This document shows positions 11,160 through 23,356 of a stretch of DNA of 64,000 nucleotides, one piece after another. The first letter of the stretch is position 1. Each line of letters begins with the position of its first letter. Made by a program: the position numbers and the translations under genes. The stretch comes from Prinsepia uniflora (taxonomy: Eukaryota > Streptophyta > Magnoliopsida > Rosales > Rosaceae), in assembly GCA_032719365.1 (NCBI GenBank), contig CM064874.1:36628716-36692715 (forward strand). The letters run 5' to 3'. The notes below the pieces were generated by a model. The model made no database searches, was not told where the DNA came from, and saw only the letters and a list, made by a program, of their open reading frames with translations.

Positions 11160-11520
11160 CCTGAAATCACAATCGTAAACCATAACTGGGCCCTAAGCCC
11201 GAATTCACAAACCAACTGGGCCTCATGCCCGATTTCATAAACCAAATGGGTCTCTTGCCCGATACGTAAGTCAACTGGGCCTCGAGCTCGATACACAAAC
11301 CAATTGGGCCTCTAACCCGATGCCTTGTTAAATCAAATGGACTTCAAGTCCGAGAGTTCGTAAATCAAATGGGTCTCGTGCCCGCTTCCATATTTCCAAA
11401 TCCGAAATCGATTAAAGAACCAATTGGGCCCCTGACCCGATAATGTGACTAAAAGGGACTTCGAGTACGAGGGTTTCTAAAACAAATGGGTCTCGAACCC
11501 GAGTTTACCTTTTCAAATCC
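11160..11520 (-). repeat. Array of about 30-bp palindromic units in LTR C
   Basis: Repeating units of the type AACTGGGCCTCATGCCCGA, each with a 4-bp stem around 4-6 nt (GGGC..GCCC, GGAC..GTCC, GGGT..CCC). One unit reads GGACTTCAAGTCC, a perfect palindrome. The same array, in the same place, is in E (about 19010-19400) and in both LARD LTRs. Confidence 0.7.
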
Positions 11521-12793
11521 AAAGCCATTTCATTAAACCATTTCTAAAACCATAAGCACATATAGTCAGTGCAAAATCGTAAACCTCGATTTCCGTGCAG
11601 GCACGTAAATCGCCTCGAAATGCGTGAAATCATGTAAATCACTAATTTCTAAATCCACATCATAGAATCACATCCATAAAACATATAAAAATTTAACGCA
11701 TGCATCACAGTTTAGAAATTAAGATCCACTCACAGACCGTCCTAAGCTACCGCTTCGATTTGTATGACGTAAGCCTCACCGGGCTAATCGCCTTCACCGA
11801 GACTCCCAAACCTGTCCAAATCAATCGAAAGTGTTCCTAACTACCTAATTAACCTCTCATTGAAGCCCTGTAATTTTTCCGAATTTTTAACTATTTTTAA
11901 ACTCGAGCCTAAATCTTCGGATGTCCCGAACATTATCGAGACGGTGTCCAATAGACATGAAACCAGTCCCAAAATGTTCGTTACATTGAATAGATTAAAA
12001 GTCATGCTGAATTATTCCCACGCGCCTGGCGCTATTCATTGTCCCCTACCTCCAGCCGACCGGGTTTGTTGGTTCGAACCGAACCGGACCGGACCGGTCT
12101 GGACCAATCCAGGGCCTTATTTCATTCATTTTCTGTCCATTCTGTTCCATTTTGATTCCTAAAGGTTCCTAGTATTAAACCCTATCGATCTACGTCCTCA
12201 AAACACTAGAAAACCAAGTAGAACATACCTCCCATGATTGAAAATGGCGACGGCCCCTACAACCTCCACCCGCTGTCGTCTCTAGCCATCCTAGCCCTAT
12301 AATCCAATCCAAACCTTTCCAAAATGTCACTAGAAAGCTGTTCGTAACCTTGATATTAACCAATAATCCCTAAAACTCAGTTTCCAATTTTTGAACTAAA
12401 ACGGGGTTCTCGGGTCACTTACCTCCGCCGTCCACTGCGGCCCGTGTCGTAGCCACCGTTCAACACGTCCTTCCTCGCTCTCTAATTCTCGTTCAAACAT
12501 GAAAGGTGATAGGTGAGGATGTGAGGGTGTGTGAGAAATGGGGTTCACAATTTTGTAGTAATGGTGAAGTTTTGGTTGATGAAAGGGATATTTGCACGGG
12601 TTGAAAGGGGGAGGGAAGGTGAGGTTTGTTGTGAGGATTCAGATAAGGGGACGGTGAGAATGAGGGAAGTGAGGAAATGAAGGGCTAAGATTAAGAGATG
12701 AGATGAGTGAGAATTATAAAATAATATAAATAATATTATTTTTATCCAAATCTCACCAATCAAGAAAGAGATCCATAATTTGGGGTTAATGAC

Positions 12794-12828
12794 CAATGGG
12801 ATGAGTGACACTTGTCAGTCATCCATGG
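12794..12828. repeat. Palindrome in LTR C
   Basis: GGGATGAGTGACA/CT/TGTCAGTCATCCA-type inverted repeat with few mismatches, equivalent to 8698-8731 in B. Confidence 0.7.
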
Positions 12829-13168
12829 GTCCCACTGAAAAGTCAACCAATCAGATAATGCCACCTAATTCTTGCCTCGTAATGCGTGCATAGTTCAATC
12901 GAACTTCCTTGAACCATAACTTTCCCGTTCGACGTCCGATTTCAACGTGTCGCCTGTCTACGGATTCGTATCGATCCGAACTTCGTAACGGTCCTCAGCC
13001 CTCAACCATCAAACCTCCTGGGTCAAAAGTCAACATTTTACCCACGACCAGGGGAAAAACGGTCATTTTGCATCGTTCGTCCGATTTCGCTCAACTAATC
13101 GCCGATTAACGTCACTAATCCTTGATTAGTCACTAATCTAATGCCGGAATTCGAGACGGGTCGTTACA

Positions 13169-14144
13169 TCTCTGAAGTGAACTCGGTAAGCAATACCAAT
13201 GAATGGTGGATAGGCACTGGAGCTACACGCCACATCTACTCAGATAGGAAGATGTTTACAACCTATCATGAAGTGACCCAAGGGGGGCAACTATTCATGA
13301 GAAATTCTTCTGCTTCCAAGGTTGAAGGTCAAGGAAAGGTGATCCTCAAGATGATTTCTGAGAAGGAACTAACTTTGAATGAAATGCTACATGTGTCTAA
13401 CATCCAAAAGAACCTGGTTTCTGGATCTCTATTACACATGAATGGATTCAAATTGGTCTTTGAGGCTGATAAATTTTTACTTACTAAGAATGGGATGTAT
13501 GTGGGGAAAGGGTACCTGAATAATAGTCTTTTCAAGATGAATGTAATGATTGTTGTACCTTCTGTTAATAATAATAACACAGTTCGTTCTACTTATATTA
13601 TTGAGTCCCCAAATGTTTGTCATGATAGATTAGGACATGTTAATTATGATACTATGCGTAGATTAGTTAACATGGATTTACTACCTAAGTTTCATATTGA
13701 TGCAAATCACAAGTGTGAAACTTATGTTGAAGCCAGACAAACCAGAACATCTTTTCATTTTATAGAAAGGAGTACAGAACCTCTAGAATTAATTCACATT
13801 GATATCTGTGATTTAAAGTATATGCAAACTAGAGGTGGTAAAAAGTATTTTATTACTTTTATCGATGACTGCACAAGATATTGCTATGTTTATTTTCTTA
13901 GAATCAAAGATGATGCCTTAGTAATGTTTCAACATTATAAGAATGAAGTTGAGAATCAACTTAGTAGAAAGATTAAGGTTTTAAGAAGTGATATGGGAGG
14001 TGAATATGTTACACCATTTGTAGAGTTTTTTGCTCAACATGGGATTATTCACCAAATTACTGCTCCATATGCACCTCAACAAAATGGTATTGTTGAACGT
14101 AAAAACCGAAAAATTGAAAGAAATGATGATTGCTATGTTGATAA
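13169..14144 (+). pseudogene. Copia I protease and integrase fragment
   Basis: Open for most of its length. It starts with EWWIGTGATRHIY, the copia protease motif WW(V/I)DSGA in which the catalytic Asp is replaced by Gly. The GAG-pre-integrase domain follows (CHDRLGHVNYDTMRRL), with a zinc-binding HHCC motif ending CETY instead of CETC. The integrase core is next: HIDICD, FIDDCTRYCYVYFLR, VLRSDMGGEYV and NGIVERKNRKIE, which carry the DDE triad. The frame is cut by solo LTR D at 14145 and resumes at 17023. Loss of the protease Asp and of a zinc-binding Cys shows it is dead although the frame is long. Confidence 0.88.
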
Positions 14145-14200
14145 TGTCAGGACCCACCTCTAATCCCCCGGGATTAAGGGCTAAATCCTGATCCCGTCTA

Positions 14201-14256
14201 ACTTACGCATGACATGGAGGCTAAACTGACGTCCAACCTCCATGTGACACGTAAGT
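14201..14256. repeat. Extended LTR-end stem-loop (copy in D)
   Basis: ACTTACGCATGACATGGAGG pairs with CCTCCATGTGACACGTAAGT over 20 bp with few mismatches, around a 16-nt loop. It replaces the short GTCTGACA hairpin at the same distance from the LTR end. Confidence 0.7.
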
Positions 14257-14622
14257 CGAACAAGGGATTCTTGACCCAACTGTCCTCAAAGTGAGTGGAC
14301 AAAACAAAGTATAAAATAAAATAAAAAATAGTTATCATAAAAGAATTTACATTTATACCCTCAATTTACAAAACCAATGCATGCATATCAAATCCAAGTC
14401 ATGTGACCATTCATATCGAAAACCATCCCAGAAAAACCATTTGAAAACCCGTATCAAAACCCTTATTCAAATCCAGGCCTCAGCCTCGAATCACAAATCA
14501 ATCTCAAATCCGGGAACTCAGTCCCAAAACTCGTCAAATCCACTTCATCCGGGCCACTGCCCAAAACATCAGAAAACCAGTGAAAATATCAATCATACAA
14601 GTTACTGGATCTCAAGTGTGAC

Positions 14623-14880
14623 CGAGTCTTTATACTCAAAACACAATGCGCAATTAGCCAGGCCTTCCCGGGATATCAACGAGTCTTTAAACTCAAAACA
14701 CAATCACAGGCCTCAGGGGGTATCACAATCACCGAGTCTTTAAACTCAAAACATAGACCGAGTCTTTAAACTCAAAACATAATCAATCCTGGGCCCTCCC
14801 CCCGTCAATCAATCCGAGTCTTTAAACTCAAAACGAGATCCAATGGGTTTTTCTCTTTTTCCTGGTCTTTAAACCCAAAA
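14623..14880 (-). repeat. GAGTCTTTAAACTC palindrome array in LTR D
   Basis: Spaced repeats of GAGTCTTTAAACTC plus variants GAGTCTTTATACTC and GGTCTTTAAACCC. The stem is kept by paired changes (GAGT/ACTC, GGGT/ACCC). It is positionally equivalent to the GGGC..GCCC arrays of C, E and the LARD LTRs. F has the same type at about 39318-39525. Confidence 0.75.
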
Positions 14881-17022
14881 CCATTTTCATTCAATCAGTG
14901 AAAACCAAAGAAAATCCACAGTCGAATTCGCAACGATGACTCCGTAAGCCGGCATCAAGAACCATCTCCCCGAACCCAAATCCAGACATCCTTTCCAATT
15001 TCAAAAACCAAATTCGAAATCTCATTTCCAAAATTCAGTTTCAAAATCGAATCCTCAGTCACATGAACAGGGCTCCAAGCCTGAAATCACTTTTCTGAAA
15101 TCAATTTCAAATTATTGAAATCAAATCATGTTTCAAATCCGAAAATCAAACTATTGAAACCATGATCAAATCACAAGATCGTTCGAAATCTCGTAAAACG
15201 TGAAATTCCGGAAATTCCTCGAAAACCGTGCAAAATCGTAAATCATCAAGATCATAAATCAAATCATAGAATCAAGTATAGAAAACATATAAAAACATAT
15301 ATGCATGCATCAAGAGTTAGAAAAGCAAAGTCCACTCATAGACCATTCCGAGATCTCCTCGATACGCGCGCACTTACGCCGTTCCTGGCCATTCCGCTAT
15401 CCTCGGCTTTCTCGAACCTGTCCAAATCCCAATATTTGGTCACTAACTACTTCACGATAGTCATACTAAAGCCCCATAATTTTCTCGTATTTGTAGCTAT
15501 TTTTAAACGAGCCCTAAAACCTTCGGACAGCCCGAAACATATAGAGGCGATATCCGATCAACTTGAAACCAGCGCCAAAATGTTTGTTACATCGAATACT
15601 TTAAAAGTCATGTTGGAACCTTCCTTAAATTCCGTGTCATACGCCCACACGCGCCTCTAGAAGTTTCTGCGCGTGAAACCCACGCGCGTGAACAGTGTCA
15701 CCATCAACCTTGGTCAGACCGGGTCTGAACCGGTCCAGGCCGACCCGGTCCAATCCTGAACCGGCGTGGGCGGTTTGACACTAGTTTTTGTCGAATTCGA
15801 ATCCGATTTTAATCCTATTTAAGCCTAATACTTATCTTAGTCTTTACAACGAAATTAGAACTTAAAACCATGAGTTTAGCCGTTATATAGTACCTCTTCC
15901 GTTCACGAAATAAACCAGCCATGTTCCCCCGCCGCGAGCTTCGACTTCTGGCCACCTACCGTCGTGGTTTTAAGTCCACGCACCTCCTTTTAACCTCCAA
16001 AACCGCACCCAAATAACGAAGTTAAGCATTAACCATTAAATCCCAACTTGCCATGATAGAATTCAAATTATAAATATATATTGGTTTTAACCTTACCGTC
16101 CCTTTCGAACCTCGAAACCGAGCGTATTTGACTCCCTGGACTTCCAGAAACACCTCCCACGCCTCACCATTGATCAATAACCAAGAGCCCCCTCTGTGCC
16201 ATTTGAAGCTCATCGGGGTAGTTCACGGGTTGGGTCTTAATCCTACCACCGCCGTGCGCGACGGACTTCCCCAACACCACCACCGTATTCCTCAATGTTT
16301 GTTCTCTCATTTTTGTTCACACGGCACGGCCAATTAAAGGTAACTGAGGGGGGTTTGAATCTGCACAAGCTCTAAGTCTCTGTTTTCCCCCTCCATAATC
16401 GTGCAGTCACCCGTTTTAAAAACAAGAGAAAACGGTGAGGAGCTTCCCCCACCATCCAGAAGGGGCCAAGTATCCAAAATCCTGTGGACACACTCCAAAA
16501 TATCCAATAACCTCTGTCCAAGTGGCCTTATCCGGTTGCAAATTTCCCAAAATGTCAAAAGACTGAAATGCCCCTAATTGTCAAAATTACCATTTTGCCC
16601 CTCACTTCCTAGACCCACAACTTAACCGTTTGACGTCCGATGAAGGCGTGCCTCCTATCATTGTACTCAGGTCATCGAGATTTATCTAATGGTCCTCGTT
16701 TTGCGTGAAGAAAACTTGTTGTGCGAAAAGTCAACAAATTCCTCCAAATTACGACAATGCCCTCAATCTTCTGAACATCATAACTTCCTCCTCGGATGTC
16801 GGAATTGGACGTGCCACCTGTTTATGAACTCGTGACGTCCCAAACTACGTCACGGTCATCGGTCAAAGTCCTTTTGACTGCCCGATCAAAAAGTCAACAT
16901 TTTGCCCATTCTAGGGGCAAAATCATCATTTCGCATTGTCCGTCCTAAATCGTCCAACTAATCACCGACTAATCCGTCATTAACAACTAATCAAATCCCG
17001 GTTTCTGGGACGGGTCGTTACA

Positions 17023-18054
17023 GATAAGTTCTAGAGTAACTCAGAATTTGTGGGGAGAAGCCTTACTTTCTGCAAATTATATTCTCAATAAATTACTTCA
17101 TAAAAAGTTAGAAAAGATACTATATGTGTTATGGAAAGGTCAAAGACCTTCTTATAAATATCTCAAAGTTTGGGTGTGTCTTGTTATGGTAGCGGTGCCA
17201 GATCCTAAAAGGTTAAAATAGGACCAAAAAACATTGAATACCTTGCTATAAATATCTCAATGTACATGTGAATACAATTATGGAATCAAGGAATGCAACA
17301 TTTTTTGAGAATGTGTTTCCTTGGAAAGATGCACATGAGCAAAGCTCTCATAAAAGAACTTATGATAGCAGTAATCTTGACAATCACCGAGATTAATCAG
17401 ACCAAGGATCTTAAGGACTTGAAAATGAGGCTGAGCCTAGACGAAGTAAAAGGACAAAAACATCTAAGTCATTTGGTCTCGATTTTCTAACATATTTGTT
17501 GGAAAATGAACCCCAAACCTACAAAGAAGCAATGTTATCCACTGAAGCTCCTTTTTGGAAAGTGGTTATTAATGCTGAAGTAGATTCAATTCTACTAAAC
17601 CATACATGAGAATTAGTGGATCTTTCTCCTAAAAATAAACCTTTGGGTTATAAATGAATTTTTAAAAGGAAGATGAAAGCCAATGGATCCATAGATATAA
17701 GTACAAGGTGAGACTTGTTGTCAAAGGTTATAAGAAAAATGAAGACTTAGACTATTTTGATACTTACTCACAAGTTAAGAGAATAACATCCATTGGAATG
17801 TTAATTGCAATAGCTTCTTTGTATAATCTTGAAATACATTAAATGGATGTTAAAACAGCATTTCTAAACAGTGATTTAGAAGAGGAGATTTACATGGAAC
17901 AACCGGGAGGATTCAATGTTCCTGGACAAGAGAAGAAAGTATGTAGGTTTGTTAAGTCTCTGTATGGCTTAAAGCAAGCACCAAAGCAATGACATATAAA
18001 ATTTGACTATGCAATGATGTCAAATGGATTCAAAATTAATGAGTGTGATAAATG
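17023..18054 (+). pseudogene. Copia I integrase C-terminus and RT N-terminus
   Basis: Continues integrase (LWGEALLSANYILNKLL) and then the variable linker. The reverse transcriptase start follows: ITSIGMLIAIASLYNLEIH, a stop, then MDVKTAFLNSDLEEEIYMEQ and VKSLYGLKQAPKQ. At least one frameshift and several stops lie between about 17230 and 17990. The fragment ends at solo LTR E; the sequence INECDK joins CVYTKVTPNYYAIV after it. The RT would copy element RNA in the virus-like particle, but this copy is inactive. Confidence 0.85.
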
Positions 18055-18107
18055 TGACAGGACCCGTCCCAAATCAACCGGGATTAAAGTGGGACGTGCC
18101 TGCTCCC

Positions 18108-18128
18108 GTCTGACACAAAGTGTCAGAC
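18108..18128. repeat. Conserved LTR-end stem-loop (copy in E)
   Basis: Nine perfect pairs, GTCTGACAC and GTGTCAGAC around AAA, 53 bp from the LTR end. Confidence 0.82.
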
Positions 18129-19009
18129 CAGGGATAATTCCATCCTTAGCCCAACCGGGACTACCAGAGAGCGCCAAGATCCAGAGGAGGAGTGTGATGT
18201 CTCGGTCACTGCTACATCCCGTATCCGCGATCAACCTGAAGGGCATTCAAAACATCAAAAGCCGTGAGTGGACAAAACAAACATTTTAATAAAAAAAAAT
18301 TTCACAAAAGATCATTTATGCCTTTCACTGAAAAGCATGCATGCATTCGAAAACCGTTTATTAAAACATTCCCAAAAACCAAGAGGGCCTTGACCCAAAA
18401 TCTAAATCAAACCATATGGGAACTCAGCCCAAATCAAACTCAAGTGGGACTCTGTCCAAATCCATTCAATGTTGGTCTCAGCCCAAAACTATTCTCAGTG
18501 AAATACCAACCATGGAACACGGAGTCTCAGCCCCAAACCATTTTCCGTAAGAAAACCTCATACAAAAATCTATATATATAACCCATCCTCGGCATCTCAT
18601 ATGCCCAATCAATAATCGTCATGATATATCTATACTAGTGTGCACACTACTCGGGGTCTCACTCCGACTCTACCCCCAGGATCTACGACGTATGAGAAGA
18701 TATGTCCAAAATCTAGGATCTACGACGTCTGAGAGGATATGTCCAAAATCCAGGATCTACGACGTCTGGAGGACTTTCCCCGGACCGAGTCAGTGACTAT
18801 ACCATATCTCACACTCCTGGGCATGTGCTCCCTCTTGGAGTCACTCATCCGAGGCAGTGGATCATGACACTCCAGGATCTACGACGCCTGGAGGAGACCA
18901 ATACGCTAATCTAGGAGAGTATATACATTTCAAAATATTTTCTTTCAAATCTCAATTCAACTGGGTCTCATACTCGAGTATTTCAACAGGATTCCTTGAA
19001 TCCGATTCA

Positions 19010-19400
19010 AATCCAATTTCACAAGCCTCAGCCTAAATCCACAGTTCAATAGGGTCTCAAACCCGAATTCTCATTTCATAAACTAAACTAGGACTTAAGC
19101 CAGAATTCACAATCCAACGGGGCCTCAAGCTCGATTTCATGATCAATAGAGCCCCAAGCCTGATACCACAATAACGGGGTCTCAAGCCCGATTCCAAAAT
19201 CAACGGGGCCTTAAGCCCTATACCACAGTCAAAGGGGCCTCAAGCCCGATATTACAACAAACTGGGCCTCAAGCCCAAATCCATAAACCAACGGGGCCCT
19301 CGGCCCTATCGTATAACTCAAATGGGCCTCCAGCCCAATTTCTCATCAAATCAAATGGACTCCAAGTACGAGGGTTTGTAAATAAAATGGGTCTCATGCC
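19010..19400 (-). repeat. Array of about 30-bp palindromic units in LTR E
   Basis: Roughly ten units of the type AACGGGGCCTCAAGCCCGA with variable 4-bp stems. Same location and style as the array in C. Confidence 0.7.
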
Positions 19401-20558
19401 CGATTTCATATTTCCAAATCCAAAACCCGCTCATCAATCATCATTGAAAACGCAGTACGCAAAGGTATGACATAAAGCCGAAAACCTCGAAAAGCGTGCA
19501 AATATGTTGATCCTAAGGTACCACAAACAAATGCACTCATGGAATCACAAAACATGTTCTAAAACAATTATAAAACATTTATGCATGCATCAGTTTAGAA
19601 AGAAAGGTCCACTCACGGACTGTCCGAAGCTGCGCCTCAATACGCGCATCATAAGCCTTTCCAGGGCCAATCGTCGCCTCCAAGGTTCCCGAACCTATCC
19701 AAATTAATTTAGAGGGTTACTAACTAATTAAATAACCACTCACTAAAGCCCCGGAATTTTTCGGAATTTTTAACTATTTTTAAAGTCAATCCTAAACCTT
19801 CGCACGTCCCGAACTATATCGAAACGATGTCCGATCGACTCGAAACCAATCCCAAAATGTTCGTTACAACGAATAGATGATTTCACATGTTGGAACCACC
19901 CTCAAAAAATTCTTAACGCGCCCCCATGCGTAGCCTAAAGGGGCTGTGTGTGTCTCTCACGCGCCTGTGAACAGTTACCATCAACCTCTAGCAATCCGAG
20001 TCTGAACCGGTTCGCTGGTTCTCGACTGGACCGGACCGGAACGACCGGTCTAACCTATTTTCTCTCTCGTTTTTCATCCGATTCCTTTCCTTTCAATTCC
20101 AATCCCTCTGTTTCAACCCTAGAAACCTATTTGAATGATTAGAACAAGGAAAAACTACCTAAAACTCATCTGTACAAAACTCCCCTTCATGGTTCAATCT
20201 TTCCAATTTTCCCATGGGCAGCACCGCCCCCCTCAGCCATAAAAAACAGTCCTTACTCACTCCTAACAATCTAATAATCCTTTTCCCATCATCTAAAACA
20301 AGCCCTAACGTTCCAATCGCAAAAACATGAAAAATGGGCATAACCGGGTTTCGGGTTTACCTCTGCACCTCCGCCTTCCACGGCGGCCTTGTCCTTGGTC
20401 AGCCACCACCACCACGTCCTCAAGTCACTCTCTGGCTTCACACACGATCAGATGGGGGGAGGGGTTTGGATTGAGTTCAAATGGGTTGATCGGGTTTGTG
20501 GGAAGATCCAATGATGGAAGGGAATGGGAAACAAATGCATGTATGTGATCATACTAGG

Positions 20559-20592
20559 CAATGGATGAGTGACACTTGACACTCATCCATTG
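20559..20592. repeat. Palindrome in LTR E
   Basis: CAATGGATGAGTG and its exact complement CACTCATCCATTG around 8 nt. Equivalent to 8698-8731. Confidence 0.8.
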
Positions 20593-20945
20593 GGCCAGAA
20601 ACAAAATATCTGGGGCCCACAATAGGACAAAAGTCCACTTTCCTCGTAAAATGTGCCGTTCCAAATAGTTCCCTCAAACTTCCTTGAATCGTAATTTTTC
20701 CGTCGAACGTCCGAATTTGACGTGTCGCCTGTCTACGGATTCATATTACCTCGATCTACGTAACGGTCTTTGTCCCTCGGCCATCGGACCTCCCGGGGGT
20801 CAAAAGTCAACTTTTTGCCCTCGTTTAAGGGCAAAATCGTAATTTCGCCTTGAACGTTCGTTAATCCTCGTTTAATCCCCGATTAACCTCGCTAATCCAT
20901 CATTAAGTCTTAATTAATCTCGATAATTCGGGACGGGTCGTTACA

Positions 20946-21945
20946 AAATGTGTCTACACAAAAGTCACACCAAATTATTATGCCATTGTATGTCTTTGTG
21001 TAGACGACATGCTCATTATTGGTAGTAATAAGGATATAATTAAATCTACCGAGACTGTTGACCAGTAAGTTTGATATGAAAAATATGAGAGTCGCAAATG
21101 TTATTTTAGGAATTATGATTTCTAGAACTCCTGATGGATTAATATTATCTTATTGTCATTACATTAAGAAAATACTTTCCAAGTTTGGAAAGTATGATAA
21201 TAATCCAGTAAAAACTCCATATGAAAGTAACCTTCATTTAACTAAAAATACTGGTCAAGGTATATCACAAGTTGAATATGCCAGTATAATTAACACTTAG
21301 ATGTATGTCACGAACTGCACTCGCCATGACTTGGCTTACTCAGTTAATAAGTTGAGTAGATTTACATGTATTCCTGGAAGAGATCATTAGAGTGTTATAG
21401 TCAGAGTGCTTGGGTATTTAAACTATATCAAGAATTATGGACTGTACTACACAAGATATCCATATGTTTTAGAAGCCTATATAGATGCAAACTGGATATC
21501 AAATGAGAAAGACTCAAACTCCACAAGTAGATATGTCTTTACCTTATGTGGTGCAGCGGTCTCTTGAAAATTGACTAATCAAACATGCATAGCCATATCC
21601 ACTATGGAATTTGAATTTATCGCTTTAGATAAAGCTGCAGAAGAAGCCGAGTAGCTTCATAATTTTTTAGAAGATATTCCGAACTGGCTGAAGCATATGT
21701 CTGCTTTGTGTGTACATTGTGATAGTCAATCAGCTATTAGAAGGGTACAAAATATTATGTATAATGGTAAGTCTCGACATATACGTCAAAGACATAATAC
21801 CATTAGGCAACTGCTCTCAAGTGTTATTATTACCATTAACTATATAAAGTCAAACAAAAATTTGGTAGATCCGTTTACAAAAACTTTGACAAGAGGGCAA
21901 GTTTATAAATCATCGAGGGGAATGGGGCTAAAGTCTATTTCTTAA
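20946..21945 (+). pseudogene. Copia I RT C-terminus and RNase H
   Basis: The reverse transcriptase active-site region reads CLCVDDMLIIGSN (normally YVDDM). The connection domain follows (FDMKNMRVANVILGIMI), then RNase H (LEAYIDANWISNEKDSNSTS; ISTMEFEFIALDKAAEEAE; VHCDSQSAIRRVQN). The usual copia C-terminus, DPFTKTLTRGQVYKSSRGMGL, is complete and ends at a stop near 21943. In-frame stops after DQ, INT, RDH, AVS and EAE break the chain. The order RT-RNase H after integrase identifies Ty1/copia rather than gypsy. Confidence 0.88.
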
Positions 21946-22585
21946 TAGTTTGCATGATGGACACCCAACTTAGTTGGCTAGAGATCCCAAGATCTAGGTT
22001 CAAAAGAAACAACTAAATTATGTATAATTGAAACATGAGCATTTTGGGGATATTCCCTTTGCCTATTCCTATGATGAGACAGTGCTGCCTGCATCATGTG
22101 AGGATAAGCTCAGCTTTTAATGATTCCTATGACTTGAAAATCTAGGTAAGGTATGGCAGGATACTCTTAATATGAATACATCTATATCAGTGTGAAATGA
22201 GGCCGTTTCTATGAAAAATTTAAGGCTAACTTTTCTAAAGAATTGATGAACACCAGGAGTGTCCATGGCCGGAAGGACACAACATAGAACCAAACGTGTT
22301 AGAAAAGGTATTATGTGATTAATATTGTCTTGGTTTACCCAAACGTTTGGGCAGTTCAAGACATCACGTGCACTGGTTAGCTAGTAAATTCGATCTTATT
22401 TCACTACGGAAGGTTCAAAGTCAAAACCTACCTATCCCGATGTGGTACCTTTTCGAATAAACTCTCTCAAGCGTCTGCATTATTGTACATTTTTATTTTT
22501 AGGCTAATTTCCATTCATATGGGGAATTTTTAGGAAATTAAAGAGTAATTCCTAATAATGTGAATGGAAATTAAAAGGATATAAT
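21946..22585 (+). mobile_element. Copia I 3' non-coding region and purine tract
   Basis: Non-coding stretch between the RNase H stop and the 3' LTR. It ends in AAATTAAAAGGATATAAT before TGTTGG, where a polypurine tract is expected. No gene is visible. Confidence 0.6.
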
Positions 22586-23356
22586 TGTTGGACCATTATA
22601 CCTTTAAAATTAGGGTTTGATCCAAATAATTAATTCATAATTTTCTGGATAAATGTTAATTTGTATAAAATTAATATTTATATTAGAAAATTGAAGAATT
22701 TATATTTCTATATATATTTTAATTAAAGTGCCATTTGGTTTGGCAACCTTTGGTAGAAGGGGCATATGAAATTTCATGAAGAGGTATATATTAAAAGTCC
22801 AATGGTTACATACAATGTATCTTATGAAAAATATGTCTTTTATTAACAGATGTGTCTCTTATTAAGATATGTGGTTCTTTATTAAAAGATGTATACTTTA
22901 TTTAATAGATGTATCTCTTATTAAGATATGTGTCTCTTATGAAAATATATTAACACATCTATAAATAGAGTTGCCAACAATTCATTTCATTCATTCAAAA
23001 ACAAATATTCAATCATTCAATACATTTGTAGAGATTAAATATTAGGCCTAAAAAGTATACAATTTTAGAATATTTCAAGAAAGAGTTTAAACACAGTTTG
23101 TGATCGTTATTTTTATGAATTGAAGTGTTGCTTCCACAAGAAGCCGATCGTGGTATTTTGAGAGATGTTTTCCAAGAAAAATCTTTGAGCACCGGTGGGA
23201 AGGCAATTTCTTCTTACGAAAATAGAACCAAGTTCCTCGATCATACCTGTAAAGTGTCTTTTACTCATTTCTTTTGTAATTCATTTATTTGATTATAAAG
23301 TTTGTTTTATTTTCGTATTTATGTGAATATCACAATTACCAATATTTTTACCAACA
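22586..23356 (+). repeat. Copia I 3' LTR
   Basis: About 771 bp running from TGTTGGACC to ACCAACA, with TGTTGG/CCAACA terminal inverted repeats typical of Ty1/copia LTRs. It is AT-rich and has several ATGTGTCTCTTATTAAGAT-like short repeats (about 22848-22950). The 5' partner lies outside the window, so its age and target duplication cannot be read. Confidence 0.72.

Larger units (their letters stand above)
10247..13168 (-). mobile_element. Solo LTR C, inserted in copia I gag-pol
   Basis: A 2922-bp minus-strand LTR, TATCAGGACCCG to GGTCGTTACA. It is flanked by a perfect TCTCT duplication (10242-10246 and 13169-13173). Removing it restores the copia frame across the gag-protease junction. It contains stem-loop 10299-10319, inverted repeats at 10451-10462 and 11724-11735 (one mismatch), a palindromic-unit array at about 11160-11520, a CCGGACCGG cluster near 12070-12110, and a palindrome near 12794-12828. 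Confidence 0.93.
14145..17022 (-). mobile_element. Solo LTR D, inserted in copia I integrase
   Basis: A 2878-bp minus-strand LTR, TGTCAGGACCC to GGGTCGTTACA, flanked by a perfect GATAA duplication (14140-14144 and 17023-17027). It belongs to the subgroup with two tandem 5' modules (near 16621 and 16789) and palindromic units of the GAGTCTTTAAACTC type (about 14623-14880). Its terminal stem-loop (14201-14256) is longer than in the other copies. Confidence 0.93.
18055..20945 (-). mobile_element. Solo LTR E, inserted in copia I RT
   Basis: A 2891-bp minus-strand LTR, TGACAGGACCCG to GGGTCGTTACA, flanked by a perfect AAATG duplication (18050-18054 and 20946-20950). Its stem-loop is 18108-18128. 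The inverted repeats are CCGTGAGTGGAC (18262-18273) and GTCCACTCACGG (19607-19618). Both arms differ from those of B by the matching change, so pairing is kept. A palindrome lies at 20559-20592. Confidence 0.93.

Noticed and set aside
14623..14880. CRISPR-like regularly spaced repeats
   Set aside because: Plant LTR minisatellite of palindromic units with no unique spacers or associated genes.
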